Below are positions 26,756 through 39,400 of a stretch of DNA of 64,000 nucleotides, one piece after another. The stretch's first letter is position 1. Every line of letters starts with the position of its first letter. The stretch is taken from positions 8,340,917 to 8,404,916 of the forward strand of contig CM055211.1 of assembly GCA_029224185.1 (NCBI GenBank), read 5' to 3'. The notes beneath the pieces were generated by a model that was not told the origin of the DNA, did no database searches, and worked only from the letters and a program-made list of their open reading frames with translations. Made by a program: the position numbers and the translations under genes. Source of the DNA: Karalla daura (lineage: Eukaryota; Chordata; Actinopteri; Chaetodontiformes; Leiognathidae).

Positions 26756-28778
26756 CTAGGTAATTCTGAGGATTTATTTTGTGTGTGTGAGGAGTCTTTA
26801 GCGGCTACAGCTGCACGTCTCGCTCTCTTTTCCACTAATTGTGTGATTTTTACGTTTCATGCCACAGAGAAGAATTCAGGCCATGGGTTCGATCCTTTCT
26901 CATGATCCTCTTTCCCAGAGTTCTCTGAGTGTGTTGTTGGGCCGTCGGAGAGGAGGGTTGGAGGGTGCACAGGAAGGAAAAGGTGTAGCTGGGAAATCTC
27001 GTGGAGGCTCCTCAGCGAGCAGAGACACCCCAGCCAGGATCTGGGCGTCGCTGCCAAGTCATCTCAGGGTCGCAGCCTCCTGCGGTCCTCCTCGCTCCTC
27101 CGTGCCACAAACACCTTTTCACACAGTTCTCCTCAAACGGCGTCAGGGCCACTTCAAAGCCAGAACGATGAAGAGGCGAGAAAGAGGAGGAGGAGGGCTT
27201 TGCCCTGAGGGGGGGGGGTGCTTGTGTGTTTCCTCAGGAAACCAGAGACGACTTCTTCCTCTCGGAGATGAGCGGGAGCTAATTAAAGCCGAGCTGGTTG
27301 TGTGGGTGAGACGGGCTGTGTGAACCAGGACCCCTGTGTGTCCGGAGTCACTGCAACACGCCGCTGTTTATTTGTGCAGCGAGCTGCGAGTGTGTTTGTG
27401 TGTTTAACCACGTTAGCTCGGATATGGCCGGACGCACCCAAACACTGGAGGCTCTGAGGACACAGAGTCCTCCGTCCTTCACGTAGAGACACATTAACAC
27501 TGCTCCATGCTGCAGTGAAGCTTGCAAACACACAATCTGAAAGGCAGAAAATGAGGATCTTATCATAGAGGTGGTTCCTCTTTCTCAAATGTGTGAGTTG
27601 AGCTGTGAAGCAAAATAACAATAGCAATATTATAAAACAATCTGGGTTGCATTAAAGGGATGGTGGGACACTGGGGTTCAAAGGTCAAGACAGTTTGACC
27701 TTCTAACTAACTGTAACATCAAAATAATATAAATGTCCCAGTTTGTGGGAGTAAGTCAGCTCTGACTACTATTTCTTATGTAATTTAGGGTTGAGCTCGT
27801 CCAGATCGTCCTCAGGCCTTGAGCTGATTAATGTAAATCTGTTTTATCGAGTACGATTCCTTCGCCCTCACGTTTACCTAAAATTTTCCATGCTATAAAT
27901 GAAAATAGCAGCCCCGGCTATAAATGACCACCTCCACAGATGTGGACGGGCCCGGGCTGCAGGAAACGGTGAGAGTGTCACGTCTTTCCCCGAGCGCGGC
28001 GAGCAGAGGTCGACCCAGAAACATGTGCGGCCTGAACTCTGGCTCCTCTTCTTCCTGCCAGGACGCCTTCTCGCTCCCTCTCTCCGGCTCCTCCTTTTCA
28101 TCTCAGCCCCTCACACACACGACTAAAACTGCAGCCAGGACACCTTTAAGAACCAAAATCTGAATTTTGTGATGCTTTTCTGATGATAAACAAAAACAAT
28201 GTGATTTGACATCAGAGTACATGTGGTTCAATCCACTTCTGGGGTGTAAAAAGATGCTTCACAGTTGGATTTTGTTATAATGAGGCTCTAGTTTCATCCT
28301 CCAGAATATTGTTGTTCTCTCTGTTCTCACCTCATCTCATTTTACCTGCTCAGGTGAGGACAGGTGAAATTTGACTGTGTTTGGAGAATTTCTATATGGA
28401 GTTTTGTCTCTATCTAGTGGAGAAACAGTGTTACTTCACCCATTTCATTCATCAGGTGGAACTGAGTTGTTTATTTATCCTTTTTGGCTTTTTTTTTTTT
28501 TCTCTTGAGGAACAACCAATTCCAAAGACAGACATTTATTCCACATCAACAATAAACAAATAATTTGCAATTTACAGTCATGTGTTGCATTTACAGATAG
28601 GAGCTACAAAGGTTTTCTGTTGAGCGAGTAAATGAGTTCCTGCACAGAACTTAATAATTTAGGTTCAAGCACGATTCGATTTGTATTCCTTTAAAAAATT
28701 AAAAACTACAGTCGTTGCTATATCAAGGCTCTGGACGTGGCACTAACTGGGATAAAAGCCAAGTGAGAAAGCTTTCAT

Positions 28779-28784
28779 TTTATT
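28779..28784 (-). promoter_or_regulatory. candidate polyadenylation signal of col5a2
   Basis: AATAAA on the minus strand about 300 bases after the col5a2 stop. Further copies occur near 28535 and 28470. Confidence 0.4.
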
Positions 28785-29081
28785 GGCAGCTTTTCCAGTT
28801 TCACCGTCTAAACTCCATTTTCATTCTCGCCTGGGTTCCTTGTTAATCCGCCACATGCATCTCGGAGCAGAGTACCGTGCTCTGGATTGTAAAAGAATCG
28901 ATCGGTGAATAAGTTACGTCAGCGTCCCACGCTGGCAGACGCGTGTGTGTAGAGCGGCGGCAGTGAGACGTCTGACCTTCATCGCCTCAGACGAGGAGGG
29001 TCGCTCCTCTACAAAGGGCTGTTTCTGTCCGTTGGGGGGAGGGCGGTGGGGAGTGAGGGGGTGAGGGGTGGAGGGTTTCTT

Positions 29082-30021
29082 TTAAGAGAAGCACACAGGC
29101 CCAATATCCAGACCGAACTCCTGATCGGCTTTTCCGACATCCATGGGCGCCAGGTCGACCACGGGCAGCCTGCTCGCAGTTTGAGTCCTGTACTCCATCA
29201 CTGTCTGGCCCCACTGGCCGTTGGGTTTCTGCAGAGAGAGGAGGAGCAGACCAGTTAAGAGCGGACCTGGACCTTCTTTTATTTCGTGATGTGCAGGTGC
29301 GGGTGGAGACGCACCGAGCAGCCGTCCTGGAGCACGGTGTAGCGGAGGCGGGGGTTGCCCTGCGCCCTCAGGTCCTGGCCGTTGAAGCCTCGGAGGATCA
29401 GGGCCTTCTTCAGGTTGCCGCTCTTCTCCTCCTTGTGGGCCACGCTGTTCCTACAGTGGTAGGTGATGTTCTGGTGGGACTCCTTGGACAGGAGCTGCAG
29501 CAGCTTCAGCTGCACGGCCACGGCGTTGGGCTGCTCCTCCTTGTTCCCGTAGCGGAACTGGAACGAGACGATGACACACAGACTGAAGAGATCACACCTG
29601 GGGTGAAAGAGTCTAGTCTGGACAATCATCTACTGTCTCCTCCCTCCTCAGTTACTGCATCTGTCTTCTCCTTTTTCTTCCTGTCTCCTCCTGTTGTACT
29701 GTAACTGTGGGTCGCTTTGGATAAGAATGTGAAAGCCAAATGAGTGAATGTGAATGTGAATGGTCTGAGTTTCTCACTCTGGCTCCGTTGTTCATGTCTG
29801 CTCCGAACCACACGGGCTTGTTGGGGCTGGGGCTGGATTTGGTCCACCAGGCTTTGTTGGGGAAGTTTGCAGGGTTTGCAGAGACACAGGTCTCACCGAG
29901 CTCCATGTCACAGAAGACTCTGATGGCGTCCTTAGTGCTGCCCTGATTGGGATCAATCCAGTAGAGGCCTGCAGCACAGACACCAGCAGAGTGAGTGGAA
30001 GGAGCAGGAGATAGATAGATA

Positions 30022-30096
<75 letters not shown>

Positions 30097-30455
30097 TCAC
30101 CGCTGGGCTTCTGGGGGTAGCACTGCTTGATGTCCTGGCAGGTTTTGGCTGGGTTCATCCTGCTGCCGTCGGGGCTGCGCAGGTCCTGCAGGTGTCCACT
30201 CAGGGTCTTCAGGGTGGCGTGGACCCCGGTGTCGGCCCGCAGGACCGCCTCCTTCTGGTTGGGCAGAGCTTCGTCCTTGTTGAACTCGGGCAGAGCGGGA
30301 GGATCTGCAACCACCTCGCCCTTCACAAACTCCGACTCTGGGATGCCACCGTTACCCTCGTAGTCGTACATGGGGACCATGAGGTCCTCTGGAGCCGCGC
30401 TGGGGGGTCCTGGAGGTCCTGGAGGGCCTGGGGGTCCAGGCTCACCTTGTGGACC
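29082..30455 (-). other. col5a2: col5a2 C-telopeptide and fibrillar collagen C-propeptide
   Basis: Four exons encode the last six Gly-X-Y triplets, a telopeptide/linker with acidic stretches, and the COLFI domain used for chain selection and trimerisation. Seven cysteines are visible (KTCQD, KQCY, VFCDM, GETCVS, YHCRN, DGCS, GPVC). The stop TAA follows GPVCFS. Intron sequence directly 3' of exon 30101-30455 is a long CT run on the coding strand. Confidence 0.9.
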
Positions 30456-33400
30456 CTGATGAAGATAAGATGATTTATAACTCTCAGGATAGAGAACCAG
30501 GATTGTACTGATCCTGTGTCCTGCTGCCTCTAACCTGCTCTCCGAGGTCTCCACTGGATCCTCGACTTCCTGGAGCTCCCATTGGTCCGGGCTGACCGAT
30601 GTTGCCCTCCTTTCCTGGGGGACCCATCACTCCTGGAGGACCCTGGAGAGACACATGAACACAGTCAAACATGCCGACACACACACTCAGAGTCAGCTCC
30701 CATCTCTAACACTCACCCTCTGTCCGGGGGGTCCGACGATGCCGATGGCCCCTGGCTCTCCTGTGGCTCCCTGAGAAATGTTTTTGTGTTATTACACAAC
30801 AAATGTTCCCTCAGAACAAGTATTTGAGGTATGTGCTTCACTCACAGTTGTTCCTGGCAGGCCGTGGAGTCCAGTGAAACCTCTGTGTCCTTTCTGACCT
30901 CGCTCTCCTTGGTCTCCGGCTGCTCCCTTCTCTCCCTGGGGTCCTTGGGGGCCCTGATGTCAGACATTAGGCAGCAGCTCAGAAAAAGACCTAACCAGAA
31001 CATCTAGCATCTAATCGCTTTGCAGCTCACCACTTTGCCTCGCACTCCAGCGGCTCCGGGAGGTCCAGCAGGTCCTTTACCGCCCTAAATGCAAAACAGG
31101 AAGTTAGCCACAGACGTAACGTGTTTGGTTTAAAGTACTCAGTCTTCTGTCCTGAAACTCACCTTCTCACCCTCTGGTCCTGTGCCGCCCGTCAGACCCA
31201 CTGGACCCTCAGTACCTGGAGAACCTGGAGTACCTGCCAGACCCTCTGGACCTGGATTTCCTTTGTCTCCCTAAAAAAAAACACACACCCACAGAAACAG
31301 ACACAGATCAGTGAATACATTGCCTGGTTCATTAACGTCCTCACAGTGTGATTTTTAACTCACCCTCTCTCCTACGAGGCCATCCTGTCCAGGAGCCCCC
31401 TCAGCTCCAGCAATGCCCTGAACGCAGACAGGAGATGAGACACACCCTACACACACTCTACACACACTCCCAACAGAGGAGCAGGACCCACCTCTGGGCC
31501 AGCGTCTCCTCTGGGGCCTGTAGCTCCTGGTAAACCCACTCCACCAGCAGGACCTTTCCCACCAGGAACTCCAGCACCTCCCGCTTTTCCTGGGGGACCC
31601 TGAGGAAGATCACAGCTTCTGTCACAACCCTGAAGATGTTAATGATAAAAGAAGAGAGCAAAGCCTCCGTACAGCAGGGCCTGGCAGTCCTGGCATCCCT
31701 CCCTCTCCTCGGAGTCCAGGTTGACCTACGACACCTCGCTGTCCTGCAGCACCAGCAGGTCCTGGAGGTCCGTCAGGGCCCTGCAGGAGCACACACACAT
31801 TAACTCAGCTCCATGCCATCCCTATGCCTGTGTGTGTGAGCTGAGGGGGGTCTTACTGGGGGGCCGTCCTCTCCAGAGTCTCCCTTCTCCCCGGGGGTCC
31901 CAGCAGGGCCGGTGTGTCCTCTCTCTCCAGCTCGTCCTGGAGCTCCGTTCTCTCCTCTGACCCCACCGGGACCCTTCTTCCCTGGAGCACCAATAGGCCC
32001 GTCTGCACCGACAGCACCCTGAAACACACACACACACACATATGAGGCCCTCCATCCATCCAATCAGGACTGATTGGAGAAAAACTTCAAACTTCTGGAA
32101 AAAAACTCACGAGAGTGCCAGCAGGTCCGACTCCTCCAGGCAGCCCAGGGAAACCGGGAGCTCCCTGTGGACATGATTATCATTTTAGAGTTGAAATATT
32201 GTGATATTAAGCAGAGGAATCAGTGCAAAATAGAGCTTAACTCACCGCTTGACCCTGTGTTCCTCTAGCACCTTTCAGTCCAGTCACACCAACAGGTCCC
32301 TGAACACACACACACGTAAACATGGCTGTACAGACCTAGATCCCTGCTTCATCAGGAAACGTTCCTCTAAATCATTGCATACCTGTTCTCCTGATTTCCC
32401 AGCCATCCCCTGGGGTCCAGATGCTCCCGCCTCTCCCTTCAGGCCCGGCTCACCTGCCTCACCTTTGACCCCAGGCTGACCATCAGGACCCTGCCCCAGG
32501 AGAACAGAAATCTCAGTTTTCAGTTGTTATTGTTGTTATCGTAATCGTGTTTGTTCCAGTGGCCACTCACAGAAGGTCCAGGGAAACCAGCAGCTCCATT
32601 CGGTCCGGCCTCACCAGTAGAGCCCTGTCCATATCATCAGAAACAAGAGGAAGTGAGAACACAGACAATCACAGGGAGACTGATTCCTCTTAGATCTGAT
32701 GTTCTGCTGACCGGAGTTCCTCTTGTGCCTCTGCGTCCGGTGGGTCCTGGGGGTCCGGTCTCTCCCTGAAATGAGAAGAAGTTTAACTTTGAGCTCTGGA
32801 ATCATCTGCGACAAAATGCACATGAGCAATGGTTCTGCTCACCTTCTCTCCGTTGGGTCCAGCAGAACCAGGAGGTCCAACAGGACCAGAAAGCCCCTGT
32901 TGATGGAGAACGAGAGCATCATGTCAGACAGGAGGAGATCATTAGAGGAGGTTCTGTGTCTGGTCGGCCATGTTGAGGACACTCACCCTGGCACCATCAG
33001 CTCCGGCTTTACCCTCCAGGCCTTTGTCTCCGACTGCACCCTGTGAGAAGGAATCAGGTTTAGCTAATCAAAGGTGGCTTCTCTCTGTCTCTCTCCATCT
33101 TTCTATCTATCTATCTCTGAACGTGATCTGATGCTATTCTATACTCACAGCGTCTCCCTTTGGTCCTGAGACTCCAGGAATGCCTCTCTCTCCTGGCATC
33201 CCTGTAAGTCCTGGACCTCCTGGCTCTCCAGCAGAACCAGCTGGACCAGAGGCTCCCTGAAATACACAGTGAGGAGCTAGAAGAGTTAGAAGAGGGACCT
33301 ACAGTCTCATGTCTGATAGAGGGTTCACACTGGTTACGGTACCTTTGGCCCGTCAGGTCCTGGTGCTCCTGGACTTCCTTTAGGTCCCTGCAGGCCGTTG

Positions 33401-36400
33401 GGCCCGATTTCTCCTCTCTCTCCTGGAGCACCTCTCTCTCCCTGGAGACAAGGAGTCACACACAGGACTGAGTTATTGTTGTGGAGACTGAGAAAAGACT
33501 GCAGGTGAGGTGGGAGAACACAGACTTACCCGTGGTCCTGTCGCTCCAGCAGGTCCAACCTCTCCTGCAAGACCCTGAAAAAACAACCAGTGGAGAGAAA
33601 TTATAAAATAACAACAATAAGATAACAATGTCTGTTAAGTTTTGTTTCTCATCGTCATACCTCATCACCTGGCTTTCCTGGCTCTCCAGGTCCACCTTGA
33701 GTTCCAGGCAAACCCTAAACAACAATCTAAGTTTATGAGAGAAATCGAATAATGGAATAATAGAAATACTGGTGAACTGGTAACACAAGCGTACCTGGAA
33801 ACCGTTCACTCCCTGTGGTCCCTGCTCTCCTCTCTTTCCTGCAAGACCCTGAAAAAAGCAAATCAGTTACGACCTGAAGGAGTAAACAAGCTGATGACGA
33901 TGATGATAGATGCTTACAGCTGGACCAGCTGGACCGGCAGCTCCTTCCTCTCCGTCTTTTCCATTTGGTCCCTGGAAGAGAACATCGCTCCTATCAACAT
34001 CAGTGTGATTTACTGTTGAGTGGGAATCAAACAGTCCCAATAGTGACGTGAACTTGCCCTTTGACCTGGAGACCCTGAAGTTCCAGCCTCTCCAGTCTTC
34101 CCAGCATCGCCCTGGAAACCAGCAGAGGGTTGTCATGTGACCTAATTTTTAAAAAATCTGAGACAAAGTCTGAACGTGAAGTAGAAGGACGTCACACTGA
34201 CAGCGAAGCCCTTTGGTCCCGGCAGACCCATGGGTCCGGCTGAGCCGCGGCCTCCAGTGGAGCCAGCTGGGCCTGGTTTACCGTCCTCGCCTGCTAAACC
34301 CTGGAGAGACCCTCAGCATCGTCAGAAACACTGTTCTCCAGGTTTGTGGAGAGAGACGTGAATGTAAAACGTTGTACTGACCATCGGTCCGAGCTTCCCC
34401 TCTGCTCCCTGGGCTCCAATAGGTCCTGACAGACCCTGAGTGGGAAAACACAGTAAGACGCTGTTTGTTCCTCTGCATCAAAACGGAGAAGATGAAAAAC
34501 AGAAGATCTCCACGAGGTGTGAAGCTGCCGTTTTACCCGGGCTCCAGTCAGTCCTGGCTCTCCGTTACGTCCTGGATCTCCAGGCAAACCTTTGGCTCCA
34601 GATGCTCCAGGCAGTCCTCGTTCTCCCTGCGCTCCCTGTTCAACCAAGCATCAACCATGTGAGGATGGAGATGAGAAGATATGTGGTGTAGGAACCCCAT
34701 GTGAAGTCAACTCACCTTCTGTCCAGGTAGACCGTCTGCACCTGGGAATCCTCTGTTTCCTGGAGCTCCCTGGAACACAGCAGGCAGACAGTCTGTAGGT
34801 TCCAGCTCAGAGTTTTGACTTTCCAGGACATTTCAGACGACCATGAGATGAACTCACGCTCTCTCCTTGAGGTCCTGGAGGTCCGATGGATCCAGCATCA
34901 CCACGGGGGCCGCGCTTCCCGTCCTCTCCCATTGGACCCAGAGGGCCTGGAACACCATGGTCTCCCTATAACAAATCGATAATCAATCAACTGATGCTAA
35001 AATAAGTTCACTGTTAGCTGTGTTTCTCTCAGACGTTCTTCTCATCTTACTCTCTCTCCTTTGAATCCAACTTCTCCTTTCATTCCTGGGAAACCAGCAT
35101 CACCCTGCGACAGACCAGAAGGTCAAACACTGAGGCCTCTACTCCAGAACCAGAAACTCTCTGATGATGAATATTTTGTACCAGCTGGCCCTTTGGTCCC
35201 TGAGCTCCTGTCATTCCCAGTGGGCCGGGGGGTCCTGGGGGGCCGATCAGACCTGATGGACCGACGATACCTGCCAGACCCTGAGAAGAGAAGGATCGGC
35301 TCAGAACACCACTCAACAAACTCCAATGTCCAAACCTTCTGCTGTTTCACTCACGCTTTGGCCTCGGGCGCCTGGAGCTCCGTCGGGTCCTTCAGCTCCC
35401 TGTCCACACACAAAACCGGAGCTGGTAATTCATACACAAACTAACGTGCAATAAAATCCAGGAAAAGGAAACCGGAACGCACCTGCTTTCCAGTAGGCCC
35501 TGGTGGTCCTACATGACCTGCATCCCCTCTGGGTCCCTGCTGTCCTGGACTTCCTCTCACTCCTGTAGCTCCTGCTTCTCCCTGCACAGACGTCTCAGGT
35601 TTACTGGAATCCAGGAGATGAAGTTAATGTTGGACCAACTTTTCCATTCACCATCTCACCTTCATTCCAGGGATTCCAGGAAAACCTGCCACTCCTGGGA
35701 TTCCGATGGCACCCTGCAGTGAGAGGAGACTTTGTGAAGTCCATCAAAACAGCTTTGAAGTCATTACAGTTTGTTTTACTGTGTCAATCAACAATCTGTG
35801 CTCCCACTTAAATTCAACTGTCTGAGAACATTTCTGCAGCTCTTACCAGAGTTCCTGGTTTGCCGACGTGACCTGCGGCTCCACGTTTTCCCTGGTGAAG
35901 GAAGAAAGAGAGAGAATGTCTCAGGCCTCGACTCAATGCGACACTCTGACAAAAGAAGATGCTGAGTTTTCCTCACTGCAGGACCAGGAGGGCCGGCTCT
36001 GCCTCGCTCTCCCAGCTGACCGGCTGGACCCTGGAACAGAGGAGAACTGGGCTCAGTGTCTGTGTGGACCAGTCCGCTCTGGTCGTGTCTGACCTGTGTG
36101 TGCTGCCTACCACTGGGCCTGGAGCACCCATTCCACCTGGAGTCCCAGACGTTCCCTGCAGAAAGATTTAGATCTGTCACTGTAACACGCTCTGATCGAT
36201 GTGGATGTCACCAGCAACAGGAGGAGGTCACATGACCTACCTTGAGTCCCACTGCTCCAGACTCGCCTCTTGGTCCCTGCAGCCCAGCGTGTCCCTGATA
36301 GAGAAGATCACACACATGTCCAAAGTGCTTTTCACATGAAAATAGAGAGTTCTGAGCAGGATGTGCATCTCGACAGTGTTACCTTGTGTCCTTTCAGTCC

Positions 36401-39400
36401 TGGATGACCTGGAAGTCCTGGGAATCCTCTGGCACCCTGCGTTCATGGTTGAGACACTGTGAGTTCACCGAGTCACATAAGTTCATTCACATAATAAAAG
36501 ATGTGATTTCTGTGGATTATTTTACCGCTGATCCTGGATAGCCTTGTTCTCCTGTGGCGCCTGCAGATCCAGCTTCTCCCTGGATGAATTGTTACAGGTA
36601 ATGAACAGTGTGTGAACACGTTTCACTCATACAGCATGTTACATGTGTTCAGTTTGACTCACGTCAGATCCAGGTTTTCCAGGCATCCCCTCAGGTCCAC
36701 GATGGCCTGGCTCTCCCTGCCGAGCCACCACACATTTAAGCATTTAGAGCAAGTTCACAACTGCTAGGACTCGCTACAGACAGGACTGCTCCTACCATTT
36801 GTCCTGGATCTCCAGCCTCCCCTGGAATTCCCTGACCGCCACTTGGACCCTGAGCAGAAAACAGAAAGTCCGTCATCACACACGTTTATCCCAACAGATG
36901 ATTTCAGCTTCTTGTTATTTCATAATGACTCTGGTTGTTTATGAAACCTACTGGTGAGCCGGGCTGTCCTGGAGGTCCTCGTGGTCCTGCTTCACCCTGA
37001 AACAGAAACACTCTGTGCTTAGAGCGAATGTCTGAGCCACATCTCTAGGTCGCTTCAGGTTTTCGCAGTCCTCACCCTCGTTCCTGACACCATCCCAGCC
37101 AGGCCAGACTTCTCGTTGAAACCTCCAGCCATCTGCGACACTAGGCTGCTCTGAAATGATCACAACACGTCCCAGCTGTTGTAGAGAGGAGCTTTCAGTC
37201 ATTTCACTTTTATTTATATCTGAGAGGCACTCACCCCAGGGAGCGCGGGCTGGCCCGGGGGTCCTGCCTCTCCTGGATTTCCAGGCACACCGGGCTCGCC
37301 GTCAAATCCTGGAGGCCCTTGAAATCCCTGCAGGTGTCACAGAGAAACATGATTAATGAGAGACATCACACACTCTTCTTCAGCTGAGTTCACTGGCTGA
37401 TCTGAGGTGAAACTAGGTTTTGATCATCCCTGAGGAGGGGAGTCTGTGATGTTGCAAAGAAAGAGAAAATTGAGGATCAAGATGGCAGATGAAACACATT
37501 AAACAGAGCCGCCTTTTCTCTTTGCTGTTTGCAGATTCTCTTGGAGTATAAAAGTGTCAACACTACGAAGTGTTTGATCCTGTCAAATGCACCTTTCTGC
37601 CTTTGAAGCCTCTTGGTCCGGTGGGCCCCTGAGCTCCTGGAGGCCCCTGCATCATGAACACAGTTAGAGGAGATTCACATTTAATTCCTGAGGTTCAGTG
37701 TGTACCGATCTGTCATTAAAACCACAACTATTGAGCAAACACAATATATTACTGTTAAAATCAACTCATATTATTAGTCCTATCAGAAAAGTATTACATA
37801 TAGTAAATTTTCTGGATAAAGCAGGTAAACAAACAGCACTGAGGGCTGGAGAGCAGGTGCTGAGCGTTTATGGCACTGTGCTGCCATCTAGTGTCCACAC
37901 TGGAGCATCAGGGTCACACATAGAGAGGAGTATTTATACAGATGAGAGACTCAAAGCCCACCTGAGGTCCATACGATCCGGGGTGTCCCACCACCTGAGA
38001 GCAAAACAAATAGGGCAGCAGAATAAGCAAAACAACCCCAGCAGAAGAAATGCTCTTTGTAGATACTGGATTGATTGATATGAACTTACATATGGGATGT
38101 CACCTGGTTCACCTTTCTCCCCCTGCACAGAAAACACAATACTGGTTTAATTGGCTTTAAATAGTCATCACTATCACAGGGAACAAGAATGAACCACGTA
38201 CCTTGAAGCCCATAATTTCTTGAAGGGAAAAGAACAAAACAGAGACGGTTAATGAGGCTCTCTGAGGTCAGGCTAACAGCAGGACAGGCGCTTGGTTCTC
38301 ACCGATGGCTCGGCCGGCGCTGGCGAAGGAGTTGCACACGGGGCAGCACTGGCCCTCGGGCGTCACCACCTTCTCACAGTTTGGCAGCAGCTCGCACTGC
38401 ACCTCGTCACACACCGCCACGCCGTTGTCGCACACACACACTTGGCACGGCTCCGGTTTCCAGATGTCGTTGTGAGGGTGGACGACGTCGTCCACCGTGC
38501 AGCTCTCTCCTAGCTTCTCGTCTGCAGAGCAGTCAGGTTTTAGAGGACAAGCACACTCAGGCCTGGCCAGTCTGACAGGCTGAGGGGTGATTACCTGCAG
38601 GGGGGCTGGGCGCTGAGGTCGAACCCGGGCTCAGACACACAGGGCAGCACTCGCCCTGGGGCGTGGCTGTCTCCTGACAGCCGCCCAGGTCCTCACACAC
38701 CACGGCCTCACACATGACGGAGCCCGCGCTGCACACGCAGATCCGGCACAGCTCGGGGTTCCACATCTCGTTGTTGGCGTAGACTTTTCCATTTTCCGTG
38801 CAGGTGTCTTTGTCAAACAGAAAGATCGGGGAACTGAATGAGCATGGATAACGATAGCAAACAGTAAAGACTCAGATGTTCAGACATCGATCTGAAGCAT
38901 CTTTCTGTTGGTCACTGCAACATGCGTCTCCACCATGCCAGCAATTCCTCTGAAAGGTACAAGATGTCTCTCTTTTTAAAGCTCATGTGTGTCCATCTGT
39001 TGTGACTTTAGCATCCTCTAAATAATTTTATTGAAACCAGTGAAATCCAGTGTGCATGGAGTTGTTTTCATCACTGAAACTTGCCAAAGTCACAAACATT
39101 AAATTCACACACACATAAGCTTTAAAGAGAATATCTGATGTGGATGAAATAAACTATCCACTCCATTTGTTCAGATAACTCATAATTGCTGCTGAAAAAA
39201 AGAGAGAATTGTATCACCTAAAGTGCATGTGAACATATTTCCCAGAGGAATACACCTTTATTTGGTTCATAAGTTACTTGCTCAACTTCTCTTTGTGTTG
39301 CAGCACAATTGGTAGCAGCTGCTCCAGACTCCAGACCAGGCGAGGTGGTACCAATGTCTCTGCTGCACAAAAGTCTATTGAGAAGTGATCTTATCTGGCA

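Larger units (their letters stand above)
21916..29081. other. gene-poor interval between calcrl and col5a2
   Basis: About 7 kb with no exon I can support on either strand. Contents noted are a CA run near 24418-24436, a poly-G tract near 24800-24812, a GC-rich patch at 25060-25290, a GT microsatellite at 26250-26295 and nested inverted repeats at 26599-26755. The end nearest col5a2 holds that gene's 3' UTR. In human 2q32 the corresponding gap contains TFPI, GULP1 and COL3A1; none is recognisable here. Confidence 0.55.

Noticed and set aside
29652..30554. 300-codon minus-strand frame reading as one protein
   Set aside because: It runs through two col5a2 introns, including the GA microsatellite, and joins real exons artificially. 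Splice sites at 29968, 30101 and 30455 divide it correctly.
30535..38218. Regularly spaced short similar segments that could be taken for a tandem or CRISPR-like array
   Set aside because: The segments are 45-162-base collagen exons with Gly-X-Y coding and splice sites at both ends. Spacers are ordinary introns of uneven length.
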